Numbered from the stretch's first letter, positions 25,963 to 35,446 are shown. The stretch is 64,000 nucleotides of DNA from Dyadobacter sp. CY323 (GCF_021390245.1 NZ_JAJUXH010000003.1:248001-312000); one strand, 5' to 3'. Translations and numbers: made by a program. Notes: generated from the sequence alone by a model not told the origin.

Positions 25963-26262
25963 TCAACCTATTAAAACCGTCGGACAACCTGCCACGATCG
26001 TTCCTCCGTGCGCAGTTGAATCCCCCATCCGCGCGGCTGGCTTTCCGCCGATCAGCACCGTTGTGGATCCCATCACGATCACATCAGGCGGGCCGACACA
26101 TACACACATATCGCCCATACACGCAGCCGGCGCGCCTCCAACCAGTACCGTAGGAACCCCAGGCGGCAAAACCGGCCCGCCAACATGCGGAACAGGCGGC
26201 GTTCCGGGCGTTACCATCGGGCAAACATGCATATCTCCGATTCGTGCTGCTGGTTGGGACAT
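25963..26262 (-). CDS. PAAR-domain spike-tip protein
   Basis: 99 residues made only of a PAAR domain: PAARIGDMHVCPMVTPG at the start, the middle PAACMGDMCVCVGPPDVIVM, and a final PAARMGDSTAHGG. Several Cys and His residues that bind zinc at the tip are in place. PAAR proteins cap the VgrG trimer and sharpen the spike. No C-terminal toxin extension is fused, so any effector must be separate. It is the first gene after the long heptamer array and 43 bases before tssB. Confidence 0.92.
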   Translation of the reverse strand: MSQPAARIGDMHVCPMVTPGTPPVPHVGGPVLPPGVPTVLVGGAPAACMGDMCVCVGPPDVIVMGSTTVLIGGKPAARMGDSTAHGGTIVAGCPTVLIG

Positions 26263-26277
26263 TGTTTCTAGCTTTTG

Positions 26278-26590
26278 GCTGTTAGCTGTTAGCTGTTAGC
26301 TGTTAGCTGTTAGCTGTTAGCTGTTAGCTGTTAGCTGTTAGCTGTTAGCTGTTAGCTGTTAGCGATTAGCTGTTAGCTGTTAGCTGTTAGCTGTTAGCTG
26401 TTAGCTGTTAGCTGTTAGCTGTTAGCTGTTAGCTGTTAGCTGTTAGCTGTTAGCTGTTAGCTGTTAGCTGTTAGCTGTTAGCGATTTTTTTTCGACTCTG
26501 TTAAGTTCCATTTATATCAAATCCTTCATAAATATTATCGCGCTAGCAAAAAAGCTAAAGGCTAATAGCTAATGGCTAACAGCTAATAGC
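26278..26590. repeat. Long TTAGCTG heptamer array with inverted partner
   Basis: About 29 uninterrupted 7-bp TTAGCTG units run from 26278 to 26482; one variant unit (TTAGCGA) sits at 26360 and the same variant ends the run. At 26546-26590 about five NNGCTAA units form the reverse-complement arm. The array lies between the PAAR start (26262) and the stop of the next gene (26597), inside the T6SS locus. The 334-base gap holds nothing else recognisable. Confidence 0.9.
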
Positions 26591-26596
26591 TTCCCC

Positions 26597-27610
26597 CTAC
26601 CTTCCCTTCGCCGTCTTAAAATCAAATATCGAACTTACTGACAGACCGATACCTACTGCGGCGGCGCCTATTGAGATGTATACTCCCGGCTTTGCGTAGC
26701 TTGTGAAACCTTCGGAGTTTTCGATCCGATTTTTGTAATCTTTATAGTCTTTGTTGAGCATGCTGTACGTCACGGCCCCGAAGGCCAATGCAGCTACTCC
26801 AGCGCCCAGCTTGATCGCCCCCCATTTCCTGGCCTGCGCGATTTGCGCCTGGTTAACCTGACTGATCTGCTGCGAAACCCGTTCGGTTTGGCGTGTTTCT
26901 TCCGGCGTTGCCACAGGCTTTTTGTCGGTTGGCTGGGCTGCTATCGGTTCTTTTTTGCGCTGCAACGAATCGTATTTTTCCGAAGGTTTTGGTGTTACGG
27001 GAACTGCTTTCGCATTTTCAGCGGAGTTGAAGGCAATACGTGTCAGAAATACCACCCAATCATTTCCTGATTTGTCGGCACGCAGCTCGGCCACGCGTGA
27101 AATAGATGTAAATGGCGTATTATCACGGTTGCTTTTTCCTTTGAAATGCTGGGTATAAAAGACTTTAACAAACGGATATTTATCCACTTTCACATCACCC
27201 ACCACGATGTTGGTAAATTCAATGGTGTTGATCTCTGTTTTGGTGTAAAACAGGTCAAAATTGCTCAGGTACTTTTCAATGGGCGTGTCCAGTCCGGGCG
27301 CGCTGACTTTGTTTTTTGGGTCGGTATCATCTTCCACGATCACGCCGTCGTTGACAAAAATCTGATCGTTACTCGGCATATAACTGTTCATCATCAGGTA
27401 CCTGCGTTCGTAATTGCTGAGATCTTCATTGGCAATCGCATTCAAAAGATCATTCAGCCCCTTCACCTTTTCGCGCGCCAGTACCCGTATCTCGTCCGCG
27501 TCTTTCCGGCTGAGCGTTTGCGCATATCCCTGACCAGCCAGGCACATCAGTGTAAAAACAAACAGGATATTCCGTCTCAAATTCGTAGACCTTCTCATTG
27601 CATTGACCAT
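26597..27610 (-). CDS. Exported T6SS-locus protein with C-terminal membrane hairpin
   Basis: The ATG at 27610 (337 residues) lies 4 bases after the ompA-like stop; an ATG at 27598 is also possible, and a longer 347-residue reading begins inside the previous gene. The signal peptide ends QGYAQ. The middle (IEKYLSNFDLFYTKTEINTI, FVKVFYTQHFKGKSN) resembles the C-terminal domain of the exported protein two genes upstream. A Pro/Lys/Thr-rich linker follows, then two hydrophobic helices (IKLGAGVAALAFGAVTYSML, VYISIGAAAVGIGLSV). It may bridge periplasm and inner membrane in the T6SS envelope complex (inference). Family not recognised. Confidence 0.7.
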   Translation of the reverse strand: MVNAMRRSTNLRRNILFVFTLMCLAGQGYAQTLSRKDADEIRVLAREKVKGLNDLLNAIANEDLSNYERRYLMMNSYMPSNDQIFVNDGVIVEDDTDPKNKVSAPGLDTPIEKYLSNFDLFYTKTEINTIEFTNIVVGDVKVDKYPFVKVFYTQHFKGKSNRDNTPFTSISRVAELRADKSGNDWVVFLTRIAFNSAENAKAVPVTPKPSEKYDSLQRKKEPIAAQPTDKKPVATPEETRQTERVSQQISQVNQAQIAQARKWGAIKLGAGVAALAFGAVTYSMLNKDYKDYKNRIENSEGFTSYAKPGVYISIGAAAVGIGLSVSSIFDFKTAKGR

Positions 27611-27614
27611 GATT

Positions 27615-28919
27615 TCAATTACTTTTTGCCTGTAAATCAATAATTTGAACCTCTACACGTCTGTTCTTCCGACGGTTTTCCTCCGTATCATTGGGTACCA
27701 CCGGATGCTTACTGCCCATTCCCGTTGCTGCGATTACACTTTCCGGAACTCCTTTATTTACCAGATATCTTGTGATCACACGCACCCGGTATTCCGATAA
27801 TGTGAGGTTCAGACTCGGGTTTCCCACATTATCGGTGTGGCCCGTAATGCGCAATCCTTTGTCCTTATTTTCAAGAATGTACATCGCCACAGAATCCAGA
27901 TAAGTGCGCGATTGTGTCGGCAGTTTGTAGTCACTTCTTGGGAAATAAAGCGTTTTGCCGGTTGCCGTAATGCCTTTTGGAACTGCCTTTTCCATCGTCG
28001 GAACTGCTGCCGTTTTTTCAGGTATCCGCAAAGATTTTAATGTAAGTCCCTCTCTCAGAGACGATACCACGCTACTAAATTCTTTGTTATCATTTCCGCT
28101 CATACCCAGACTGTACGATTTTCCAGGCGCCACTTCCGCGTAATAATGCCCGTCATTAATCCGGTTTAATGGAATGGCAGCACGAGTTTCATCGAAAAGC
28201 TGTGTGTGAATTCCAGCAGCCGCATTGATGATGTTTACGGATAAAATGGAATGCAGCCTGTTGAGTTTAATAATGTAAGTCCGTGGTTCCTGATCAGTTT
28301 TATCCAGGATCAAATTTCCATTATAGGCTTGGTAACCAGCCGATTTGACCTCCATGGCCACAATGTCTTTTTCTGTAAAAACAACCTCTGCCGAAGGTTT
28401 TGAAACCAGCAGATTGAGACAGTCTTTCTTTTGTTTTTGTGTATAATAAAGGCAGATCTCCGCCGGCAGCGCCTGGTTCGATAAGGCGTCCTTTACCTCA
28501 AATCTCCGGATAATGGACGTTTGCGCTTTTGTCGTATCTTTTAATTCATAATGCGTTTGTTCCGATTGCGCATACGGTTCGTCGCTGGTTTGCTTGCCCA
28601 AAGGCATCAATGCAAATGTGACAAAATAGGTACCTTCCAGCTTGGAATCCACATTCAACGGGATATGCAATGTTTGGTGTTTTAATGCTTCGACTGTGAT
28701 AACAGACACATTACAAGGCATTTCCACATTAAATACACCGAGAGAATCCGTCTTTCCCAGCCGCACTTTCCCCTGATCCGTCTTTGCCGAAATAGTAGCG
28801 GCGAGCGGAACATTCCCTGTAATTTCAGTCACTTTGCCAGCCAGGAAGCCGCATTGCGCCCGGACTGAGAGCCAGGCCAGTCCCATTAACATTGTCAAGA
28901 AAAACCGGTTGTATTTCAT
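27615..28919 (-). CDS. OmpA-family peptidoglycan-binding protein of the T6SS locus
   Basis: 434 residues. Signal peptide MKYNRFFLTMLMGLAWLSVR-AQ. N-terminal carboxypeptidase-regulatory-like beta domains follow (LAGKVTEITGNVPLAATISA), and a C-terminal OmpA domain spans about residues 320-430 (YFPRSDYKLPTQSRTYLDSV, ITGHTDNVGNPSLNLTLSEY, ENRRKNRRVEVQI). The OmpA domain binds peptidoglycan. In Proteobacterial T6SS a similar domain on TagL/TssL anchors the machine to the wall, so an anchoring role here is plausible. The start overlaps the upstream stop as ATGA, showing tight coupling. Confidence 0.85.
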   Translation of the reverse strand: MKYNRFFLTMLMGLAWLSVRAQCGFLAGKVTEITGNVPLAATISAKTDQGKVRLGKTDSLGVFNVEMPCNVSVITVEALKHQTLHIPLNVDSKLEGTYFVTFALMPLGKQTSDEPYAQSEQTHYELKDTTKAQTSIIRRFEVKDALSNQALPAEICLYYTQKQKKDCLNLLVSKPSAEVVFTEKDIVAMEVKSAGYQAYNGNLILDKTDQEPRTYIIKLNRLHSILSVNIINAAAGIHTQLFDETRAAIPLNRINDGHYYAEVAPGKSYSLGMSGNDNKEFSSVVSSLREGLTLKSLRIPEKTAAVPTMEKAVPKGITATGKTLYFPRSDYKLPTQSRTYLDSVAMYILENKDKGLRITGHTDNVGNPSLNLTLSEYRVRVITRYLVNKGVPESVIAATGMGSKHPVVPNDTEENRRKNRRVEVQIIDLQAKSN

Positions 28920-30034
28920 TGTCCTTCGGTGGTTTCGACGCCAATATTTCCCAGTAATACTTCCCAGTTCACCGTATCTTTTCCATCAATGGTTTTTTGA
29001 TACGATTCCAGTTTTACGCGGATGTTCTTCTTGGTAATGTCCCCGTAAGCGACTTTCCCATTCGCCGCAAACCCTTCAAAAACCTGCTGCGCAGCGATAA
29101 TGCCATAGTAATTCCCATCCGCCTCCTGTTTGAGTTCACTCACATATTTGACCTCGTTCCAGGTGATGTTGATCTTGCTGTAAGGCAGCAATTTCAGCCT
29201 GTTCAAGTATTCTTTAACCGGGTATTTTTTCACGCCTTTTGCAGAACTTACCGCCACCGTCGCCTGTGGCTCAAACAAGCTGAGTGCCTGTTGTACAGCT
29301 TTATTTTTATCTTCCGACTTCAAGCTTTTGTCCCCGATAATGCGCAGGTAAGAAGTAAATTCATCCACCCGCCTGATCCCTTTCGCACTATACTCCTTGT
29401 ATTCCGAATCAGACAAAAAAGGCTTTGCAGGTTCTTTGGGCGGGGCGGGTTTTTCCGGTTTGGCGGCCACTTGTGTTACCGGCTTTTCCTGCGCTTTCCG
29501 GACAATTTCCCGTTCCTTTTTTTCAATTTCCTTATGTGCCAATGCAAGCAACGGCGCCACGTCGACTACGTCACGGAGTATCTCGTGCCTGCCATCTTTA
29601 TAAATCACCGCGGCCACTTCTTCTTTGTTAATGGAAGCTGCATTGCCCTCGCTGCTCAGGTAGTTGATCACCTCATCGCTCTCATACGAAATGGAACCTG
29701 CGATCACCGTCAGCGGGACGCTTTTTATAATTACATCCTGACTTACATTTCTCGCCGGCGATTTGTAAAATGCCTCGATCTGAGACTGGGCTTTGGATGA
29801 ATTTTCATTTAATTCCGAGATGACGATGAACTGGCCGCTGGAAGAAAACACCACTAAAAAGCGTTTTCTGCTATAAATACGCGGTATTCCGTCGGCTGCG
29901 ATCCATTCCAGCTTGTTGTCCATGGCGCGGCTCAGCTTGGCCTGGACCGGATTTCCATTGTCCAGCCAGATCCGGTCCTGGGCAGTCACCGAAAGCATTG
30001 GAAATAAAAATAAGAGCGTAACAAAGTACTTCAT
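28916..30034 (-). CDS. Exported protein of the T6SS locus
   Basis: 372 residues. Signal peptide MKYFVTLLFLFPMLSVTAQ. The N-terminal half is beta-rich (DRIWLDNGNPVQAKLSRAMD, VINYLSSEGNAASINKEEVA). A Glu/Lys/Pro/Ala-rich linker lies near residues 170-205. The C-terminal domain (VKEYLNRLKLLPYSKINITW, GIIAAQQVFEGFAANGKV, VNWEVLLGNIGVE) is shared in outline with the protein two genes downstream. ATGA overlap with the OmpA-like gene. No family name recognised. A periplasmic role in the secretion apparatus is inferred from context only. Confidence 0.7.
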   Translation of the reverse strand: MKYFVTLLFLFPMLSVTAQDRIWLDNGNPVQAKLSRAMDNKLEWIAADGIPRIYSRKRFLVVFSSSGQFIVISELNENSSKAQSQIEAFYKSPARNVSQDVIIKSVPLTVIAGSISYESDEVINYLSSEGNAASINKEEVAAVIYKDGRHEILRDVVDVAPLLALAHKEIEKKEREIVRKAQEKPVTQVAAKPEKPAPPKEPAKPFLSDSEYKEYSAKGIRRVDEFTSYLRIIGDKSLKSEDKNKAVQQALSLFEPQATVAVSSAKGVKKYPVKEYLNRLKLLPYSKINITWNEVKYVSELKQEADGNYYGIIAAQQVFEGFAANGKVAYGDITKKNIRVKLESYQKTIDGKDTVNWEVLLGNIGVETTEGQ

Positions 30035-30043
30035 CGGTTCATG

Positions 30044-30859
30044 CTATTTATCATAAGTGATCAGACTTATGGTCGCGGTGTTCGCTGTTGAATTTTCGAT
30101 TCTCCATTTCCCGTATCGGCCTTCGGCAGTTTTAAATGCAATTACCGTGTTCGCGGTATTGGCGTTCAGGGTAATGCCTACGGGTTCGGTTTTGTAATCG
30201 GTGATATTAAGCAATGTGAAATAGGAAATGAGTGCATAATTGGTCACACCCAGGTTTTTGAGCGTAGTACTACCTGCCACACTTACACTCAATACGGTAC
30301 CACGGCCGGTAATGGTAAAAATATCAATGGTAATATCCGCTCTGGAATCGCCGGCGGGTACAGATACCCCCGCGTCGAGGTCAAATGCGCCGGATTTAAT
30401 CGAAACCGATGTTTTGGAATCGAAAATGGTCGGCTGGTCCACGGTTTTGATATTGACGATCGGACTGTAAGCCATTCCGGCACCTTCATTTCGTGCATAC
30501 AATGAAATGTAGTACTGGGTATTCCCAGTCAAACCCGTAATCTTCTGGTTCTGAATGGCAAGTGGCAAAGTCCCCGTTGTCCCGAGCTTCACAACCGAAT
30601 TCGTTTCTACACTTAAATTCTGACTTGTTCCATAAACCAGCCCGTATTCCACTATTTCCCCGCTCTTTTTTTCCTGTCTGTCATTTTTAAAATCAGGCCT
30701 GTCAATGGTCCCGTTCACCGTCACTTCCGTACGCTTTACGTCCACGACTTCGAGTGTGGAAATCGTTGGCGCCAGCGGGTCAACAGGTCCGAAAAGGTTG
30801 CATGAAAGCAGCAGGCCGGGCAGAAAAAACAATGCGGGACTTATTTTTATTTTTCTCAT
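30044..30859 (-). CDS. FN3-like lipoprotein, shorter paralogue
   Basis: 271 residues. The signal ends LLLSC with Cys20 as lipid attachment site. One FN3-like domain (DFKNDRQEKKSGEIVEYGLV, QYYISLYARNEGAGMAYSPI) is followed by a beta-rich C-terminal domain ending ATISLITYDK. The start CNLFGPVDPLAPTISTLEVV closely parallels CSMFTPVDPLTPQVSEVTIL of the next gene upstream, so the two are tandem duplicates. It is probably outer-membrane anchored. TssQ of Bacteroides T6SS is also a lipoprotein, but I see no clear likeness. A structural part or an immunity protein are both possible. Confidence 0.72.
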   Translation of the reverse strand: MRKIKISPALFFLPGLLLSCNLFGPVDPLAPTISTLEVVDVKRTEVTVNGTIDRPDFKNDRQEKKSGEIVEYGLVYGTSQNLSVETNSVVKLGTTGTLPLAIQNQKITGLTGNTQYYISLYARNEGAGMAYSPIVNIKTVDQPTIFDSKTSVSIKSGAFDLDAGVSVPAGDSRADITIDIFTITGRGTVLSVSVAGSTTLKNLGVTNYALISYFTLLNITDYKTEPVGITLNANTANTVIAFKTAEGRYGKWRIENSTANTATISLITYDK

Positions 30860-30917
30860 AATGTCAGGGTTTTCCCCTACGTGATTACCTTACGGATAGT
30901 CTTATACGCAAGTGGTT

Positions 30918-32060
30918 TCAGTCATTGTTGTAGGTCACGATCGTCACTTCCATATTTCCGGAAGACGAGTTCGTTTCGGACCGTTCGGAGCCTTTTGCAT
31001 TGATCCGCATTTTCCCGAAATGGCCCACATTCGTCACATATGCGACCACGGTACCGTTGGACAGCTTGTTGTTTTTAGTGGTGTAGCTTCCGTCGATAAA
31101 ATCGGCTGTATAATTTAGCCCGGTGAGATCAGAGTATTTTAAAGTTTTGAAATCTGTCCCGGACTGCATTACGAAAAACTTCGCGCCGTTTTTTGGATAA
31201 ATACCTGCTGGCTGCCCATAAGGATACCAATACAGATCTTCCATTCCATTCCGCGATGGGAAGTAACCGGTTTCGAGATCATACATATTTGAAAAATTCA
31301 TGACGAACGAAGTGTCCTTCAATATGGCGGGCTGGCCGGCAGTGAATGTCAGCACGTTTCCATAAGCTACACCTGCATTGGTTGTCACATAGGCCCGTGC
31401 ATAATAGGACGTTCCGGCTGCTAATTTTTCGAGATTTGCAGCATACGTGCCCGTCTTTGCTGGCCCTGAAACCTGTATTTTCGAATCGTTAACAGTCGGC
31501 GTTTGATTTGTGCCTGAGTAGCAAACTCCGTAGGCAGTCATTGTCGCATTGGTGTTGCCGAGCGCAATGGAGTAATTCACGGTCGCGGTTGTCTGCTGAA
31601 CTGCCGATACACTGACGGTTTTTACAGCGGGCAGCACGAAATTTCCGGTTGTGAAAGTGGCAGTGGGGCCGTAAATAATGCCTCCACCTTCATTTTTAGC
31701 ATAAACCCGGATGTAGTATTTCTCCTGGGAGGATAGTCTGGTGATCTGATCTTCCCAGTTGTATGGAGAGCTTGCGACCGTTTGTCCACCTTGTTCGACG
31801 TACCCGTTTTCAATCGTCGGATCGTTCAGTATGCCGTACACAAAACCGAAATCCTGGATTTTTCCGCTTTTCTTTTCTTGCCGGCTATTCTTTGCGTCCG
31901 GATCCGACACCTGCGCACTCACTTTCACGGAAGTATTGGAAACAGATAGTATGGTTACTTCCGAAACTTGCGGCGTGAGTGGATCAACCGGTGTGAACAT
32001 GCTGCACGAATCCAGAAGGATCGGCACGCAAAAGATCAGGTATTTGGTTAAACTTTTCAT
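30918..32060 (-). CDS. FN3-like lipoprotein, longer paralogue
   Basis: The ATG at 32060 gives 380 residues and a neat lipoprotein signal (KYLIFCVPILLDSCS, Cys19); ATG at 32072 and GTG at 32087 are longer options. Two FN3-like domains follow (SRQEKKSGKIQDFGFVYGIL with YYIRVYAKNEGGGIIYGPTA, then VQQTTATVNYSIALGNTNAT with YYARAYVTTNAGVAYGNVLT). A C-terminal domain ends MEVTIVTYNND. The first FN3 and the last domain match the shorter paralogue. It lies 38 bases after the metalloprotease gene. The role is unknown: envelope part of the secretion system or protection against the protease are the leading ideas. Confidence 0.72.
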   Translation of the reverse strand: MKSLTKYLIFCVPILLDSCSMFTPVDPLTPQVSEVTILSVSNTSVKVSAQVSDPDAKNSRQEKKSGKIQDFGFVYGILNDPTIENGYVEQGGQTVASSPYNWEDQITRLSSQEKYYIRVYAKNEGGGIIYGPTATFTTGNFVLPAVKTVSVSAVQQTTATVNYSIALGNTNATMTAYGVCYSGTNQTPTVNDSKIQVSGPAKTGTYAANLEKLAAGTSYYARAYVTTNAGVAYGNVLTFTAGQPAILKDTSFVMNFSNMYDLETGYFPSRNGMEDLYWYPYGQPAGIYPKNGAKFFVMQSGTDFKTLKYSDLTGLNYTADFIDGSYTTKNNKLSNGTVVAYVTNVGHFGKMRINAKGSERSETNSSSGNMEVTIVTYNND

Positions 32061-32098
32061 TTTTCTCGTCATTTTTCCAAAACACACACTCCGAAATC

Positions 32099-32941
32099 CT
32101 AGGTAGTAGCTGCTGGCCGCCAGTCGTTATCCCAATATTCAATCAACTGCGGGCTGGCGACTCTGCCTGTAAATACCACCCGGTCTTCCGGGTGATGATG
32201 CTGTGGCAGCAAATGATGCCGATCCCATAAGCCTCTGATCCAGGGTCTTGCGTGTGCCGCCGTGAGCCGCCCACCCATTCCCATCTGATTTTCACGCTGT
32301 TCGAGCGTGACGCCGTAATGTCTGTCCGAGTTACCGACCCCATTCACGTGGTTTAAGCCTAATGTATGTCCGAATTCGTGGTTGATCGTGGTCTGCAAAA
32401 AGTCGACACTATGGTCTTCCGAGCCGATTCTTGTGAGCCTGTTACCCCATTGCGATTCCAGGTCGAGGTGCGTAAAAACGCCCGACCGGTTGTGTTCCTC
32501 TACGTAAGACCTGAAACGGGTACTTTGCGGATGGATGATCCGGTAGGTCTGGTGCGCCTGGGCCGAAGTTTCCACGAGCTGAATGGACAATCCACATTGA
32601 ATAAGCGCCGAAGTAAGGTTAGCTCCGATCCTGGGACGATACCATGCGCGGTCGGGATCGAGGATAAATCTGTCGCTCCAGTGCCTCTGCACCACTTCCA
32701 CAAACCTTCGTTTGTAATCTTCCCACTCCTGGTCGGTCCAGGCATCCAACTGAAAAGTACCGTATGTGTCGTGCAGCCTTCCATTTCCGGTAGCATAGGT
32801 TTCTCCATTGAAAAACCGGCTTGTAGGTTCAATGCGCACCAGTCGTACCCTGAACTGAAGTATAAACCCAAACGTGTTGTCGTCGATGGGCAGCAGACAA
32901 GAATCCCAGCGCCGTGCGCTTCTGAATAAATGGATTTGCAT
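32099..32941 (-). CDS. Metzincin-type zinc protease without signal peptide (T6SS effector candidate)
   Basis: 280 residues. The zinc motif HEFGHTLGLNH lies at residues 188-198 (HExxHxxGxxH with Glu189 catalytic), and a Met near residue 219-221 (QMGMGG) could supply the Met-turn, both hallmarks of metzincins. There is no signal peptide or pro-region; the N-terminus is arginine- and aromatic-rich. The C-terminus is rich in His and Trp (WDRHHLLPQHHHPEDR). It starts 24 bases after clpV and is followed by two lipoproteins. Absence of a Sec signal inside a T6SS operon suggests delivery by the T6SS, or a maturation role; both are inference. Confidence 0.75.
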   Translation of the reverse strand: MQIHLFRSARRWDSCLLPIDDNTFGFILQFRVRLVRIEPTSRFFNGETYATGNGRLHDTYGTFQLDAWTDQEWEDYKRRFVEVVQRHWSDRFILDPDRAWYRPRIGANLTSALIQCGLSIQLVETSAQAHQTYRIIHPQSTRFRSYVEEHNRSGVFTHLDLESQWGNRLTRIGSEDHSVDFLQTTINHEFGHTLGLNHVNGVGNSDRHYGVTLEQRENQMGMGGRLTAAHARPWIRGLWDRHHLLPQHHHPEDRVVFTGRVASPQLIEYWDNDWRPAATT

Positions 32942-32965
32942 AGGATTGTCGTTAAATGTCTTGTA

Positions 32966-35446
32966 CTAGGAAGCAACCACTTCCCGATTGTTTTCCCAAA
33001 TAACTTCTTCATTCTCAGCGAGGCTCAGCCTGATCACCGATCCTTTTTCGGCCTCACCGGAAATGATCATCCGGCTGATCGGACGTCGCAGCATATTCCG
33101 GATCACACCTTTCAATGGACGCACGCCGTATCTGGGAGTGAAACCCTGCATCGCAATGTGCTTCCTGGCTTCGGGTGTCAGCTCCAATGCAATACCTTGT
33201 TTTTCAAGCAAATCCGTCAGGCTGCGCAAATGGATATTGAATATCTTAACCACATTCTCTTCTGAAATCGGCGCGAATGGAACGATCTCTGTCAATCTGG
33301 CCAGGAATTCGGGGCGGAAATGTTTCGCCATAATTTCCATGAGGTCATTTGATTTGGGCACAATGCCTTTGTTGAAATCCTGGACGATGTGTTCCTGACC
33401 AATATTGGAGGTAAAAAGGATCACGGCATTTGAAAAGTCGCCTTCTTTACCCAGCCTGTCGTGCAGCTTGCCTTCGTCCAGTATTTGTAAAAAAAGGTCG
33501 AAAACAGACGGGTGCGCTTTTTCTATTTCGTCAAAAAGAACAACGGAGTAAGGTTTCTGGCGGATTTTGTTGACTAATAAACCGCCTTCTTCATAACCTA
33601 CATATCCGGGAGGCGCGCCGTAAAGCAATGCAGCCGAATGTTCTTCCTTGAATTCCGACATATCGAACCGGATCAAAAACGATTCATCGTTAAACAGGAA
33701 ATCGGCCAGTGCTTTTGCAATCTCGGTTTTACCCGTTCCGGTTGGTCCGAGCAAAAAGAAAGACCCGATCGGTTGCCCGGCTTTTATTAACCCCGAGCGT
33801 GATTCCAGAATGGCCTCACTTAATGCTTTCACGGCCTGGTCCTGCCCGACTACCCTTTTTTTCAAAACCTCATCAATCCCCAGCAACTTATCACGTTCAG
33901 AACTTTGCAGCTTACCGAGCGGAATGCCGGTTTTATGAGAAATAACGGCGGCAATCTCATTTTTTCCAACACTATCCGAGCGCAACGTGGCCAGTTCGTG
34001 CAATGCAGCAAGTTTACTGGTCAAATGGCTGTGGATACCTTCGGCCGTTTCCAGTTCTGCCTCATCCGCCTGGTCCAGCTTTCCGATAAGTAATGGACTG
34101 AGGCGGTTTGGAAGTTGCCTGGCAAACCACCGCAGTTCATGTACCCGCTCGGCCTCGTCTATGGCTAATAGTGCATCAAGATCTGTTTGTAATGTGGACA
34201 GTTCGGTCATAGAAACCTCGTCCATTAAGCGCATTGCGGCCATTGTCCTGTCGAGCAAATCCAGCGCGACATCAGGTAACCGTCTTTCTTTCACATATCT
34301 TTTCGACAATTTTACAGCTTCCGCCGCGGTGCCGGCGGCGACTTTCAGGCCATGATGTGCCTCGTACACCGGCAGAATGTGCTCAATCATGCGTGTGGCA
34401 GTAGCTTCGTCGGGTTCTTCTACATTCAAAATTTCAAATCGCCGCGAAAATGCCTCGTCTTTTTCAATGTATTTCCGGTATTCTTCGGGTGTAGTCGCGC
34501 CGATCAATGTAAGTTCACCGCGGGCGAGTTCCGGTTTCAGCAATTGCGCGACTCCGGCCCCTACCGAACCTTTTGGGTCGAGCAGAATATGGATTTCATC
34601 AATAAATAAAACGGCTTTGTCGAAGGATTTAATTTCATTTAAAATACCTTTTAATCTTTCCTCGATCTCACCTTTATAAGATGCTCCGGCTACCAATGCA
34701 CCGGTGTCCAGTTCCAGTAATCTTGCATTTTGGAGCAATTGAGGTACTTTTTTCTCCGATATCAATTTGGCAAAACCCTCCACTAATGCGGATTTTCCGA
34801 CACCCGGCTCTCCGATCAAAATTACATTTGGCTTACTTCTGCGACCCAGTATCTCTGCCATTTGGCGTATTTCCCGGTCACGCCCGATTACTGAATCGGT
34901 CTTTCCATCCGCAGCTCTTTGTGTTTTATCCGAGGTAAATTTTTCAAGGTTTGTAGTACCCGTTTTTACCGCATTACCATTTTTCTGAACTACTTTCTGA
35001 TCATCAGCAACATGATTCCCGCTCGGTTGGGAAGTGTTACCGTTCAAAGCCAGCACTTCTTTTTGGGTGATCGGCAGCGACTTCAATTGATCCGCCGAAA
35101 AACCTACTCCCGGCTTCAATACTGCCGCCAATGCGCACAATGGATCCGTGTCTGAATTCAATTGCAATGCAATCAGTTCGGCCAGTTCGAGGCAGGCGGC
35201 AGCTGCATGGTCAGCCTGCGGATTTTCCGGTACTTTGACCGATTTGGCACTTTCTTCAAGCCTTACCTCCGCCCAATCCCGCAGATAGGCGACGTCTTTT
35301 CCAGCCATCGCCAGCTCGGAGGCGAGGCCAACATCGTTGTGCAGCAGTCCCATCAGCAAATGGGGCGGGCCAAAACGTTCCTGCCGGTATTCGCGCGCCA
35401 GCGACTGCGCAACACTGATGGCGTATCTGAGTGCTTCGGTTTGCAT
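32966..35446 (-). CDS. clpV: T6SS sheath-disassembly ATPase TssH/ClpV
   Basis: 826 residues, two AAA+ domains. The N domain (residues 1-140) has the Clp repeat pattern ([20 protein letters not shown]). Walker A of D1 is GEPGVGKS at 212-219 with [10 protein letters not shown] near 281-290. Walker A of D2 is GPTGTGKT at 567-574 with [20 protein letters not shown] following. The coiled-coil M domain between them is short, as in ClpV and unlike ClpB (about 860 residues). It unfolds contracted TssBC sheath for reuse. 28 bases separate it from tssO, and the protease gene follows by 24. Confidence 0.9.
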   Translation of the reverse strand: MQTEALRYAISVAQSLAREYRQERFGPPHLLMGLLHNDVGLASELAMAGKDVAYLRDWAEVRLEESAKSVKVPENPQADHAAAACLELAELIALQLNSDTDPLCALAAVLKPGVGFSADQLKSLPITQKEVLALNGNTSQPSGNHVADDQKVVQKNGNAVKTGTTNLEKFTSDKTQRAADGKTDSVIGRDREIRQMAEILGRRSKPNVILIGEPGVGKSALVEGFAKLISEKKVPQLLQNARLLELDTGALVAGASYKGEIEERLKGILNEIKSFDKAVLFIDEIHILLDPKGSVGAGVAQLLKPELARGELTLIGATTPEEYRKYIEKDEAFSRRFEILNVEEPDEATATRMIEHILPVYEAHHGLKVAAGTAAEAVKLSKRYVKERRLPDVALDLLDRTMAAMRLMDEVSMTELSTLQTDLDALLAIDEAERVHELRWFARQLPNRLSPLLIGKLDQADEAELETAEGIHSHLTSKLAALHELATLRSDSVGKNEIAAVISHKTGIPLGKLQSSERDKLLGIDEVLKKRVVGQDQAVKALSEAILESRSGLIKAGQPIGSFFLLGPTGTGKTEIAKALADFLFNDESFLIRFDMSEFKEEHSAALLYGAPPGYVGYEEGGLLVNKIRQKPYSVVLFDEIEKAHPSVFDLFLQILDEGKLHDRLGKEGDFSNAVILFTSNIGQEHIVQDFNKGIVPKSNDLMEIMAKHFRPEFLARLTEIVPFAPISEENVVKIFNIHLRSLTDLLEKQGIALELTPEARKHIAMQGFTPRYGVRPLKGVIRNMLRRPISRMIISGEAEKGSVIRLSLAENEEVIWENNREVVAS

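Noticed and set aside
26278-26482. Replication origin iterons
   Set aside because: The 7-bp units are too short and uniform, and no replication initiator gene or AT-rich unwinding region is nearby.
28997-29800. 267-codon plus-strand ORF
   Set aside because: Antisense to the exported T6SS-locus protein, Phe/Arg-rich and without recognisable motifs; the opposite strand has a signal peptide and ATGA coupling.
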